Assembly (NCBI GenBank): GCA_000827265.1
Contig: KN834795.1
Location: 279,787 to 343,786 of the forward strand
Length of the DNA: 64,000 bases
DNA from: Collybiopsis luxurians FD-317 M1
Taxonomy: Eukaryota > Basidiomycota > Agaricomycetes > Agaricales > Omphalotaceae
Direction: 5' to 3'
Shown: positions 11,838 through 22,365 of the stretch, piece by piece
How positions within the stretch are numbered: the first letter of the stretch is position 1
How the letters are laid out: each line of letters starts with the position of its first letter
Program-made: the position numbers and the translations under genes
The notes under the pieces: model-generated
The model's input: the letters and a program-made list of their open reading frames with translations, nothing else
Database searches by the model: none
What the model was told of the DNA's origin: nothing

Positions 11838-14105
11838 AAGAAGAGATACTCAAACACATTCCCAAGAAGTATCAAGACTTCTTGGATGTGTTCTCCCCAG
11901 GAGAGGTGAAGGTCTTACCTCCACATTGTCTGTACAACTTAAAAATTGAGATGGAACAGGACTCAGCCCCTCCCTTTGGGGAACTCTATAACATGTTGGA
12001 AATGGAACTAAAAGCCCTAAAGGATTACATAGATGATATGCTAGGGAAAGGGTTTATTAGAGCCTCCAACTCACCTGCTGGGGCTCCAGTTCTATTCGTA
12101 AGAAAGAAGGATGGAAGCCTAAGGCTTTGTGTTGACTATTGGGCCTTGAATCAAATCACAAGGAAGAACAGGTATCCCTTACCCCTTATAGGTCCACTTG
12201 TTGATCAACTATGAAGGGCAAAATACTTTACAAAACTTGATTTGAGAGCAGGATATAACAATGTCTGAATAGTGGGAGGCCACAAATGGAAAACAGCATT
12301 TTGTATGTGATACAAATCCTACAAAATGTTGGTCATGTCCTTTGGATTAACAAATGCCCCCTTGGCTTTCCAATTTTTTATGAATGACATTTTCCATGAT
12401 TTACTGGATGTATGCATGGTTATTTACTTAGATGACATTCCCATTTATTCAGATGACAAAAACACTCATGAGGAACAAGTCCAAAAGGTATTCATGGAAA
12501 TAAATTATAATATTCATGACAAGGAACTACTGGCTATTGTGGAATGTTTTAAAGTTTGGAGAGCCTATTGTGATGATTTGAGATTCCAAATTCAAGTTTA
12601 TTCTAATCACAATAACCTGCAGTGGTTTAAAATGACCAAACAGCTGTTGGTGAGACAAGCAAGGTGGTCAGAGGCATTATCAGGATTTGACTTCCAAATC
12701 AACTATAGACCAGGAACTTTGGGAGCAAAACCAGATGTTTTGATGAGACAAGCAGATGTATACCCACAGAAAGGAGTTGATAGGGACTCTGCTAGAGCAG
12801 GAAGAGAGCAAATATTGATTCCTCCAGAATGACTCAATGCAGCATTGCTTTTGAATGAGGATTTGTTATTAGAACAGATTCAAAAGGCAGAACAAGATGA
12901 GTTCATGTGAGACACAATAAAACAGATTTGAGAAGGAAGAATTAAAAATGTGGTATTCAAAAATGGGTTGCTTAAATGTCAAGGTCATATATATGTCCCT
13001 AATGACACAGAACTTTGATGAGACATACTATCTGCCTATCACAATCACACACTCAGAGGACATCTGGGCAAGAAGAAAACAAAAAAGATACTCAATCAGT
13101 TGTTCTTTTGGAAAGGAAGCAGCAAGGACATACATCACTATGTACAAAGCTGCCATACTTGTATAAGATCCAAGGATAGAAGCACTCTCCGATATGGGAA
13201 TCTGAAACCTCTACCCATTGGGTGAAGACCCTGGAGCTCAATTTTGATGGACCATATAGTACAACTCCTGAAAGCAGGAAAGGAACAATTTGATGCAATC
13301 CTAGTAGTAGTAGATCAGCTCACAAAACAAGCCATCTATATTCCCTGTCACATGACAGACACTGCAAAGGAATTTGCAAGACTATTCCTTGAAAATGTAT
13401 TCTCGAAACACAGGCTACAAGCAGATATTGTCTCGGATTGAGGAAGCTTGTTCATCTCCCAGTTTTGGAAGGAATTGTGTAAGATACTTGGTATTGAGTC
13501 TTGTCTCTCAACAGCATACCACCCTCAAATGGATAGTCAGACAGAGAGAACTAATCAAAGTCTCAAAGGATCCCTAAGAATCTATACATCTTATGACCAA
13601 GATGACTGGGATGCCTTATTACCTATCACAGAATTCATATACAACATGCTCCATTCAACTACAGGATTAACACCCTTCTTTGCAAATAAAGGATATCATC
13701 TGAAACTTTCAATTAACCTATCAAAGGTGAATGACTCAGAAGCAAACCAGTATGCTACAGAGTTAAAAGAAATACACAAATATCTAAAACAACAAATATA
13801 TGAAGCAAACAAGGCAGCAGTGAATCAGTTCAATTGCCACCATGCCAGAAATCCTGATTGGAAAAAGGGCAACCAAGTCTGGTTGGATATGGGTAACATC
13901 TGAACAAGAAGGCCTACCAAAAAATTGGATCACAAGTGGGCAGGACCCTATATGATACTCAATAAAATAGGATCTCATGCATATTGACTTGAGTTACTGG
14001 GGGACCTACAATGAATCCACAATGTATTCCATGTCAATAGACTGAAACCCCACCACCCAGTACAGAAGGCTGGAATGGAAGGACTAGTCAAAGGACAACT
14101 TGTTT
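11838..14105 (+). pseudogene. Ty3/gypsy element D: RT, RNase H and integrase remnant
   Basis: Plus-strand order: the RT N-terminus ([15 protein letters not shown] at about 11850), the [20 protein letters not shown] block, the LTNAPLAFQ block, and the intact active site YLDD at 12425-12436. RNase H (HDKELLAIVECFK, about 12515) follows directly, so roughly the second half of RT is deleted near 12490. The integrase HHCC zinc region lies at 13035-13170, the core at 13240-13700 and the C-terminal piece ends near 14105. Stops are nearly all TGA at arginine positions (for example near 12212, 12266, 13439 and 13901). One base is missing near 13226. No LTR was found directly next to it. Confidence 0.9.
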
Positions 14106-14122
14106 AATTCATCATGTTTGGC

Positions 14123-16021
14123 TCAAACATCAAAAGGGATTCCAAATACTTCCCCCAGTTCCCAGCCATATAGATCTTCAACATGCTTGATCTCCATCTG
14201 CTCCTGTATATCCTGCAAGGTCAGAGCCATATGGAGGCTGGGATCTACCAATTCTTCTTCATTCTTCTTGACTAACAAATAGGTCAAAGGATCCTCCCCA
14301 GTGCAAACAAAGTAGGCATTAGGGTAACCAGATGAAAAGATCACTATGGGAGATATATTGCAAGGCTCAACAAGAGTACTGGGAAGGGAAGTGGTATTGA
14401 GAGAAGGAACAAAATTGGATAGGGAATCAGGAGTGGAGTCACTCTTCATCTTGAAAGGAAAGGATTCAGATGAAGGACCATCCCATACATCTATAGGGGA
14501 AACAGTGCTAGTAGTCATTGGTTCCAAGGGCAGATCTCCAATATTCAAGAGACAACAAAGTTCCTTGTAAATGCTGTGAAATTGAGATAATTCAACTCCA
14601 CACCCCTGGGCCAAAGCTTCAGCAGCCATTCATAGGTTGTGGGACTCAACAAGAGAGTCTCGCAACTCCTTAATAACCTGATCTTGCTCTTTAATGGTCA
14701 CTTCAGCAGTTTTGTGAAGATATCTTGCTTCCTGGACATCTCACTAGGAAGGATCAGTGAGCCATGGAAGCCCTACAACAGGTTCAGAAGAAGGATGATT
14801 CTATAAAGGGAATGAGGAAACAATTAGCAATATGACAAAAACCTGGAAATGCAGAAGTAACTCACCAGCTTTTCCTCAAGTTCATTAAAAATGCCTTGAA
14901 CCATCCCATCTGCTAAAGCCCAGAAATCTTGCTCTATCATTTTCTTACTGGGAGCAGACAACAATTCCCCAATCTGCATAATGATGCATTTGATCACAGT
15001 TTGAATCACTAAAAACAGAGTTAGTAAGGATGACCATATGAGTAAAAACAATGTTCAAAGAAAAAAGAGAAAACTTACTCTCATCTCAAGACAGAATAGA
15101 ACTGTCAGAAGGAACCAGTTTGACGAGAGGTTCGAAAAACCAAATCTTCAAGCCAGAGACCTCATGATAAAACTGCCTATTGTCTACCTGCCAAACAACT
15201 GCAGGCTTGGTTGGAACTAGAGCAGGTGCTGCAGGAATAGGAACAAATGCAAGAGAGACATCCTCTGGGTAGTCTAAATCCATGGAATCCATGGCATTGG
15301 GAACCTCCATTTTGACATTAACATCTATGGGGTCACAAATGACCTCCTTCCCCTTGCAAGACGAAGCCAGAACAACTAGTTCACAACTCAGCTCCCCTAA
15401 ATGCACCCTCTCCTGCTGAAGGAGCTGACTCTTTCGAAAGGCATCTGAGGAGATGACTAGAATGATGATGAGTATTTTTCCTATCACAGATGTGCCAGAC
15501 TTACCTGCATTCCTTTTGCTCTTCTGAGCCCTCAGTTTCTCCAATGCCAATCCCAGCTCTTCCAGATGTTTGTGATAATAAGGGTAATTGTGTAGCCCAG
15601 TTGTTAGGGCAGTCCATTCCTCATCCTGGATGACAAAGTTCCCATGACTTGACACAAAGCGATAGGCAACAACAAAGGGAAGCTTTGCAAGGATATGGAA
15701 CTGTAAGAGTCAGAAGATGCTTTTGAAGGAATAAAACTTTTTGCTCATTGGATAGTTTGTCTCACAAGTGGCACAGGAAAGGGAACTTGAATGAAGGGAG
15801 CAGGAGGATTGGAGATTATGCGAAGCACAATACTTGCAAGAAGGGTAGAGTGCAAATATCTTATGCCACTCATCAGCAGGTACCTGCTCCAAAACCTCCA
15901 GGCTCAAATTGGCGAGATATGCATTGTCATAAATGGATTGCATGTTGGAAGGAAGGGAAGAAGGGGTACTGGCAGAAATTGGGATAGAGGGATACTTGAG
16001 AAGTGAACTACATTCAAACAC
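14123..16021 (-). pseudogene. Spliced antisense gene, Cys-rich motif protein (unknown)
   Basis: Exons read 16021 to about 15720, about 15705-15505, 15444-15079, 15008-14864 and about 14815-14123, with clean introns at 15445-15504 (60 bp) and 15009-15078 (70 bp). The first exon has a paired-cysteine motif, CKYCASHNLQSSC...CATC, preceded by VPADEWHKIF, resembling Cys-rich DNA-binding-like families in mushroom genomes. Later exons are helical (EELGLALEKLRAQKSKRNAG; IEQDFWALADGMV). In-frame TAG/TGA near 14752 and a TGA near 14631 break it. It lies tail to tail with gypsy D, in the position where gypsy A carries its own antisense gene, so it may be a retrotransposon passenger. An unrelated host gene is equally possible. 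Confidence 0.5.
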
Positions 16022-16029
16022 ATCTGGAA

Positions 16030-16220
16030 AAGTACTTAAAGCCTAGGCAAGTACTGGAAGCCTGAGGACTCTCAGGATATTGGTCAATTCCTAGGAGCCC
16101 TCAGGCACCCTAGGTTGCTCAGGTTACCTGGGATTCCTAGGTTTTGAGCTAATTCCTAGGCTCCCTGGGAGATATTTAAGGTATCCTCAGGAGTCCCTGA
16201 GGGCTTCCTGGGACAGAGGT
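16030..16220. repeat. CCTAGG/CCTCAGG-rich degenerate repeat
   Basis: Short blocks such as attcctaggagccctcagg, ccctaggttgctcagg and ttcctaggctccctggg repeat imperfectly with changing spacing. A related C-rich patch recurs at 16715-16890. Between them, 16221-16714 is AT-rich with no supported gene. The pair could be the ends of one decayed element, but the ends do not align well enough to claim it. Confidence 0.45.
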
Positions 16221-16714
16221 ATCTCAAATAATATATATAATACAAAATTATATTTTAAATATATAGTTATGTATTAGTCTTGGATAATTCCACAGTAGAA
16301 TCTCTTATTTAGCTGCAAATTCTTGCAGATTTGAGCTTTAAAATAAATCACATGATGTGCTCACCGTGAACTGTCTACAATCAAAAAAATTTCCTCATGG
16401 TCAAAACATGTTCATTATTATTATAACTCATTGTATAAACAGTATATATACATGTTTATAGGGCTTGTACTATACTAATATACTGTACTTGAGTATGTTG
16501 ACTTAATACAAAGCTTATACTAGTATGTTATAGTATAATATAAGGTGTAATAGCTAACAAGAATTCAGTCACTATAATACAATATATAATATTCAGAATA
16601 TAGTACTAAAACTACTATAAGAGATTAAGATAAGACTAATACCTATAGTACAACAAGAAGTAGAGTGAGTATAAGAAGGGACCAAAGAATATTATTATTT
16701 TGTATTCATATTGT

Positions 16715-16890
16715 GAGGCCCTCAGGATGCCTCAGAGATACCCAGGGCTCTCCAGGGAAACTCAGGGAAGCACAGGGAAATTCAGGCTACCTTAAGAAAA
16801 CTGAGATTCCAAAGGATTGGGGGGGTGTCCCTTGGCACCCTCAGTGCCCCTAGAATACCCAGGCCACCCAGCCACCCTAGACACCCTCAA
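16715..16890. repeat. CCCAGG/CTCAGGG-rich degenerate repeat
   Basis: Runs of cccagggctctccagggaaa, ctcagggaagcacaggg and cacccagccaccc resemble the patch at 16030-16220. The sequence from 16891 to 17335 has open frames on both strands (one minus frame at 17133-16897 is Ser/Pro-rich) but no splice or family support. Confidence 0.4.
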
Positions 16891-17318
16891 ACTTCTTCAA
16901 GGTAGTTTATAGGTGCCAGGGCTTGAGAGTATTTTTCCAGATGCACCATGTGTCACATCTTCTTGGCTGCGGGGGGAACATAAGGGAGAGTGTTGGAGAG
17001 AGGAACAGATGAGAGGAACAGATGACAGTGGGTGGACAGCTTGGGGAAATTTGAAGATAATCTGGGGTTTTGACCCTCCCTCAGCACTTGATGATGCAAC
17101 AGGTTGGTCAGGAAACACTTGAGAGGACAACATAGTGGTAATAGGAAGAGAAGAAATTGACTCAAAAACCCAGAGTGCCAGCTTTATAAGGGCTTCAGAC
17201 TTAGAGTTTTTGATTGAAATCCAGCAGCCGGCATATTGAAACTCAATCTGACAGCATGGCAGTCACAACACTGTGTTGCACCAAAAGCTATGTGTCCTTT
17301 CGAGGGCTCAAGGACCGT

Positions 17319-17335
17319 TGGGGGGGGGGGGGTAA
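17319..17335 (+). other. 13-G tract, possible polypurine tract
   Basis: Thirteen consecutive G at 17320-17332 followed by TAA and then the LTR start at 17336. A purine run directly 5' of an LTR is what a plus-strand primer (PPT) of a 3' LTR looks like. If so, the LTR at 17336 is the 3' LTR of a plus-oriented element whose body is largely lost upstream. A slippage-grown homopolymer is the alternative. Confidence 0.4.
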
Positions 17336-17937
17336 TGTTATGCCCTATGCTATTTTTTTTGCTCTTTCCAACCAGTACACTCACCCCATGACTCAATGAT
17401 AGTTCTACTATTTAACCCAGACTCCCCACATCCAACATGTGTTTCTCAAGATGAGCTAATCAATTACTCATTCCAACTCCTATTCACAAGACCACATGTC
17501 TTCCTGCAGAGTATAAAAGCCTCGTACTTACATATCTCACAATAATCCTGTTATTACCTGAACTATCTTGACCTGTGTTGTTTCTGTTCTCTTGTTCACT
17601 AGTCTTTAATATTATTCTGCTTAACACTGAGTTGAGCAAACCCCATTGACACTGAGTCACTGGCATATCTACCTCTCACTTGTTGAACTGATCAACAAGA
17701 CTATTTGACTGCCGTAGCCTTTTGAATATTCTGACTTGTAGGGTAAACAGACACCGAGTCCTGAACCTCCTGAGTCAACCCTCATTAATACCATTTTAAT
17801 GAGTTCTTTTGATATACAATTTCTAGTTGCACTGAGCTACTAGATTTATTATTTGACACTTGAGGATCATTCCTCCACATTCAATACCAAAACTGTACAG
17901 GACTTATTCACCTGTCATATGTAGTGACTCCCCATCA
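17336..17937 (+). mobile_element. Gypsy B-family LTR, 3'-truncated
   Basis: Starts TGTTATGCCC. The first 280 bp match 22086-22365 and the later part matches the reversed LTR at 54763-55189 of gypsy B. It has a TATA-like gagtataaaagc near 17510. Comparison with 54763 shows that the full LTR ends CTTCTAACA; here homology stops at about 17937 (after gtagtgactcccca), so roughly the last 75 bp are gone. Confidence 0.8.
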
Positions 17938-18293
17938 CATATCCCTGAGAATGAGGATTATTATGATGATATTGGCATATCTCCAACAACATGATATACA
18001 TCTATAGGAGCAAGACATGAGGTCATCTCCCCATTAGAACATATCAGACATCCACTTTCTCTCACACCAAGAGAAGAAGAACCTAAATTTGCATTGCAAC
18101 AATCAGAATGAGAGACAAGTCAGGGGTTATACCCATCAGGTCCACTCTCATTAAGGGGCCCATGATCTCTGTTCAAATTAAAATGGTCTACTCTGATAGT
18201 AGAAAGCAACACAATACAGGCTCAAGGATTGTTGAGTCCAATCCCTGATATAAGTAGAAGAACTGTCTCATTGCTGGAGCAAAGCAGTTACGA
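17938..18293 (+). other. Coding-like retroelement fragment
   Basis: A plus frame reads as low-complexity gag-like protein (HPLSLTPREEEPKFALQQSE, then a TGA, then GLYPSGPLSLRGPM). It follows the truncated LTR and is cut by the dispersed repeat at 18294. It resumes in style, not provably in sequence, at about 18900. No family is recognised. Confidence 0.3.
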
Positions 18294-18375
18294 GTGCATG
18301 GAATGAAATGAAATGCTGAGTTTTAGAGGTGGTGAATTCTGTGCCTGATCCTTAACAGGCAACTTTATGTTATTC
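18294..18375 (+). repeat. Dispersed ~80-bp repeat, copy 2
   Basis: Matches the reverse complement of 2670-2752 with few differences (gtgcatggaatgaaatgaaa start, cctgatccttaacaggcaa end). A third copy lies about 190 bp downstream, at 18485-18550. Confidence 0.75.
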
Positions 18376-18484
18376 TCATTCTTCATTACTCAAATTGAAT
18401 AGGGGAAATAAGTAAATACTGCGCACTTCCATCATTGTAATTGCATCATAATTCAGTTAACTTGTCAGAAGTCCTAATCATGAG

Positions 18485-18550
18485 TGGCATGGAATGGAGT
18501 GGAATGCTGAGTTTCTGCTCTGGCATGATCCAAGGCAGGCAATTTTGAAT
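18485..18550 (+). repeat. Dispersed ~80-bp repeat, copy 3
   Basis: Shares the ggcatggaatggagtgga start and the gatccaaggcaggcaattt end with copies 1 and 2. The middle is more diverged. Two copies in the same orientation within 260 bp suggest the repeat is part of a longer element. Confidence 0.65.
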
Positions 18551-18631
18551 TGACCTAATTTTTGCAATTTATACAATTTGGTTAGTTTTCATTACTTACA
18601 TTGATCTGCGAGGCATTTAATTTATTCCAAT

Positions 18632-18876
18632 TACAGCCATTTGCAAAAAGTTTTGCCCCCTCGAGTTTTCTACTCATGTTTATTTGTATTTAGTATTTTG
18701 ATAGGATTCCTATATAATTCAAGTGCCGGTGTATGCCCGAAGATAGCAATGGAACCATCCTTGGATGGTGGTTCCATACGATTTGGTGGGCCTGGGCCTC
18801 AAAATGTATAGGATGAGTAAATACAAATAAACACGGGTAGAAAACGAGTGGGCAAAACTTTTCGCAAATGGCTGTA
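18632..18876. mobile_element. MITE with ~60-bp TIRs and TA duplication
   Basis: The left end, CAGCCATTTGCAAAAAGTTT, and the right end, read in reverse complement as CAGCCATTTGCGAAAAGTTT, form inverted repeats of about 60 bp with a handful of mismatches. The 241-bp element (18634-18874) is bounded by TA at 18632-18633 and 18875-18876, the target preference of Tc1/mariner elements. The centre contains a further hairpin (ggaaccatcc..ggatggtggttcc, about 18749-18773). It has no coding capacity, so it is a non-autonomous element. Superfamily is inferred from the TA duplication only. Confidence 0.85.
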
Positions 18877-18889
18877 CTGAAAAGGGCAC

Positions 18890-19660
18890 GAGTCCCGCCA
18901 TGCATTAGCATTGGCCCACTTTGTGTCAAGTCTGTTACCTGCTCCTCTAATGACAGAGGAATTTGTGAAGGAGGCACAGAGTTGGAACCATGAGAGTTCC
19001 TTAATGTCTCCTCCCTACTCAAACATTCATGTTGTACTGTCAACAGAATTAACACATCAATTGGTTGCTCTACTTCAAATCAATCAATACATACATTTTA
19101 AATTAATAAAGGCAATGCAACACTACATTCAAATTATTAACAGTCAAGACCCAGAAACAAAGGACAATTTTTGGGTACTAGCACCCTATTTTCAGAAATG
19201 TTTAATGCAATGACCTTCCCAGCTACCTAATGGGATAAATAATGAAATATTCCAGTCAAAAGAAGTATACAAAGGAGCCCTATGGCTATCACAGTTGATT
19301 ATAGATCCCAAATGAATGGAAATGGTGAACAAGGCCACTATAAGGCATCTCAAGTCAATACAAAAATCTCAAATCAATTTTCTGCTCAATACAATAGTGG
19401 ATAATAAAAATGTCTTCGAGGGTCTGGAAGGGACATTGTGGATGTGTTGAGAGATGAACTTTGTTTGAGAAGAGGGATGGAATCACAGTGTCAAGGATAT
19501 ACCTTCAACTGTTCAAGACCATCAATACTCCATACCCTCAAAAAAGGGAAACATATCTCAACTAGACCTGTTCACATCCAGGACAGTTAATAAGAATCAC
19601 CTACAATGGAAAATATGTTCTGTGGCTACTAGGCACTTAGCATTTCCAACAAAATAGAGG
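18890..19660 (+). other. Gag-like remnant
   Basis: The plus frame at 18911-19213 (helical, with FKLIKAMQHYIQII and DPETKDNFWVLAPYFQK), followed by a TGA and further open pieces to about 19640, reads like a decayed retroelement capsid region. Stops are TGA and TAG. No recognisable zinc knuckle, protease or RT follows. Assignment is by context and style only. Confidence 0.3.
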
Positions 19661-20799
19661 TGTAAGATTGGCACAAAGTAGATTAAGCTGTAACAACACT
19701 AGATTTATGTCACACCTGGCACATCCTCTCTTTCTCTGCCAGCATCTTGCAATTGCACTTTTGGTAGTGTTGTTGAGATTCCCAATGAGCACACTTCACC
19801 GTCTCTTACTCTTCTGCAGGTCCCTCTTCAAGTTTCTGTAGCTTTTTCTGATTCTGCATTGATCCATGAGCCTGTGAAATTTACTGATTCCTATAACAAA
19901 TGTTTGAGAATCAAATCTCTTTGAGGTCAGTGCAATCTCCTACTGGTCATAATATTCCCACTTGTATAACCAAATTTTGTACTGTTTCCAATGTGCAGTA
20001 TGCTCTTTTATCATGTCATCCACCATATCCAAAGGGCAATTCCAGTTGGATAAGAGATCTTTGTAGTCTTGGTCATAGGTCATTAACTGCTGGATATATT
20101 CCAGTGCCATATCCAAGTGAATTTTGAAAGGCATGAGAGCTGCGAGAGTATTTCATAAAGGACATTAGCCTATTGCTGGTGGACAGAAACCTAAGCTTAC
20201 AGTCTGTGTCAATGAATGAGATGAAGGAAGAAAGAAGGACAATGTGACTCAATGGCAATAAGTCATGTGGCCACTTACTGATGGAAGTTGATACAGACCT
20301 GCCCTGGAAGCCCTTCGAGTCAAAAGTGGCAGTGCATCCAATGTAATTAATTGAATCTACCTGTGTATCCAGTATCTTGCCTGCTCAATATGTCCAAATC
20401 GGCATTCAAAATAGTAAAATATATTGAATCTTCAGTCTTCTATATCATTTTTATCATGATCTCATATGACTCACTGCCATTGTTGATATACATGCTGAAT
20501 ATTGAGATATCACCACAGCATAGCAAGTGCTATATTAGGAAAGATTGGCAAAACTGCATAAACGCAGAAGTATTTTTGCCAATTCTGATTTTTCATCATG
20601 TCCTCAAACCACAATCTTGAGTGTGGACAATGGACTCTTGTATCTGGATATTGAATTCTCAGGTAAGTTTACTTCAAGGTTAATTTACAATACTTGCTGG
20701 ACTTACAATTGTCAGGACTATGTGGTGAGTAATACTTCAAAAATCAGACTCAAGAAGTCACTTATGAACTGAACCAATGCTGGATGGCTAGAAGGAGCT
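19661..20799. other. No supported gene
   Basis: Short open frames occur on both strands (for example a minus frame at 20134-19940 with ALEYIQQLMTYDQDYKDLL) but none has splice continuity, a known motif or a neighbour that supports it. Confidence 0.4.
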
Positions 20800-21282
20800 T
20801 TGCAAAAAGGTATTGCACTCCTTGCCATAGCTATTAAAGCTATTCTTACATCTGAAAATTGCAGTGTAGGAAGCATGCCAAGGTTTAAAACTGTATATCT
20901 GGCACCAAATGTATCCCGGCCCTTTATTCAGAGGCTTCCTCTGCTGCTGGACTCAAATGGAGACCTACTGCATCAATTCTTGGCTGAAATCATCCTGCTT
21001 CTGTTTGGAATGCAACTTGCACCCACAGCAACAATTGAAAAATGGGAGTTGAGTGTCTGGCCTACTGGTAACCTCAACAGCTATGTGGTATTTGGGCTAA
21101 ATGCCATGCACAATAAACTACACTTACCTCTTTGCACAGCTCTGGATGACAACTGTGCTCGAACTGACAACAATGCCTTCTGGGGATGCAATATCATAGG
21201 AGTAGCTTGCACTGAGGAAGGAAAATCACAGCATGCATGGAACTCAGATATAAATCTATTGCGAAACCATTTACAAGGGTAA
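20800..21282 (+). pseudogene. Unknown protein fragment, one long exon
   Basis: A 160-codon open frame with a hydrophobic N-terminal stretch (GIALLAIAIKAIL) and a C-terminal part with three cysteines. It stays open through a plausible donor (CAAGG|GTAAGT) at about 21279. Frame continuity upstream to about 20770 suggests it is an internal exon rather than a complete gene. I do not recognise the family. The sequence from 21283 to 21722 shows nothing further. Confidence 0.35.
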
Positions 21283-21722
21283 GTCTTTGAACCAATACAT
21301 TCACATACCATATTCATGAAGATATCCAGCTTGTCGTGCCCTCACAGATGTAAAAAGCTGGAATGCTCAGAGTAATACTTACCATAGACTCTGACTCTGA
21401 CTTTGTCAACTGGCTGTGTAAAAAGTTCATTTGAGAGCTTATTCTAAACAAGTACATCCTATTTTAAATTGAGGTGCCATGAGTACCTGCAGGAACAACA
21501 ATGAAAGCTCACAAGGGTTGTAAATGATTTACCATCTCAGGCCTATTGTAGTGGAAAGTTTTGGTTCAAATTGGCCTGGCAGTGTACAGTTCAAATGTCC
21601 TGTTGGAAGTAGTTTATCAAAATTAGTTGAGAATCATGGTTCAAAAGAAATTTGCATTATCTATTCTAGCCACAAGTGCATAGGGCGCTCATGATAGGAA
21701 TACTGGCTTTGCTTGAATTATT

Positions 21723-21919
21723 GCCCGTATGGTGAAATGGTCCAGCATCACTTGTGGTCGATGCATCAAGAAGGATGCAATGGGTTCAATCCCCATTATG
21801 GGCATTGGGCTGGGATGGGGTGTGCCCAATCTGTATTATTTATTCCTAGTAAGGGGGGTAATCAGTAGAATATTTCCCAACTTGGACACACACCCTTGAT
21901 CCCAGTCCATTTTTTTTTT
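21723..21919 (+). mobile_element. tRNA-derived SINE-like element
   Basis: The head is tRNA-like: the 7-bp acceptor arms GCCCGTA (21723-21729) and TATGGGC (21797-21803) pair with one G-T. Box A, TGGTGAAATGG (21730-21740), fits TRGYNNARNNG and box B, GGTTCAATCCC (21783-21793), fits GGTTCRANNCC. A D-arm (GTGA/TCAC) and a T-arm (ATGGG/CCCAT) form, but the anticodon arm does not. About 105 bp of unrelated tail then runs to a 10-T run at 21910-21919. This is the structure of a Pol III-transcribed SINE. A decayed tRNA gene is the alternative. Confidence 0.6.
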
Positions 21920-22085
21920 CCATATTTTTGATGACTCCATCCTGGGAAATTAAATTTTTGTTGTCCTCCAGTCATCTCTGGCCATGGATGCTCTCATGAA
22001 GTCACTGATAAATCAGGTATCTACTTTGATTTTGACTCTATATTGATTGAGCATACTCTAAGACACTTCATCTAGATTAACTGGG

Positions 22086-22365
22086 TGTTATGCCCTACGC
22101 TATTTTTTCTGCTCTTTCCAACCAGTACACTCACCCCACGACTCAATGATAGCCCTACTATTTAACCCCAACACCCCATATCCGACATGCATCTCTTGAG
22201 ATGAGCTAATCAATTACTCATTCCAACTCCTATTCACAAGACCACATGTCTTCCTGCAGAGTATAAAAGCTTCGTACTTACATATCTCACAATAATGCTG
22301 TTATTACCTGAACTATCTTGATCTGTGTTGTTTCTGTTCTCTTGTTCACTAGTCCTTAATATTAT
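22086..22365 (+). mobile_element. Gypsy B-family LTR fragment, first ~280 bp
   Basis: TGTTATGCCC start; matches 17336-17615 closely, including the gagtataaaagc TATA-like box, then stops after aatattat where the other copy continues with tctgctt. No internal retroelement sequence adjoins it. It is therefore a 3'-truncated LTR. Confidence 0.8.

Noticed and set aside
18690..19055. 121-codon minus-strand frame
   Set aside because: It runs through the TIR of the MITE and into unrelated sequence, so it cannot be one gene.
21723..21804. Functional tRNA gene
   Set aside because: Acceptor, D and T arms form and both promoter boxes fit, but no 5-bp anticodon stem with a 7-base loop can be drawn.
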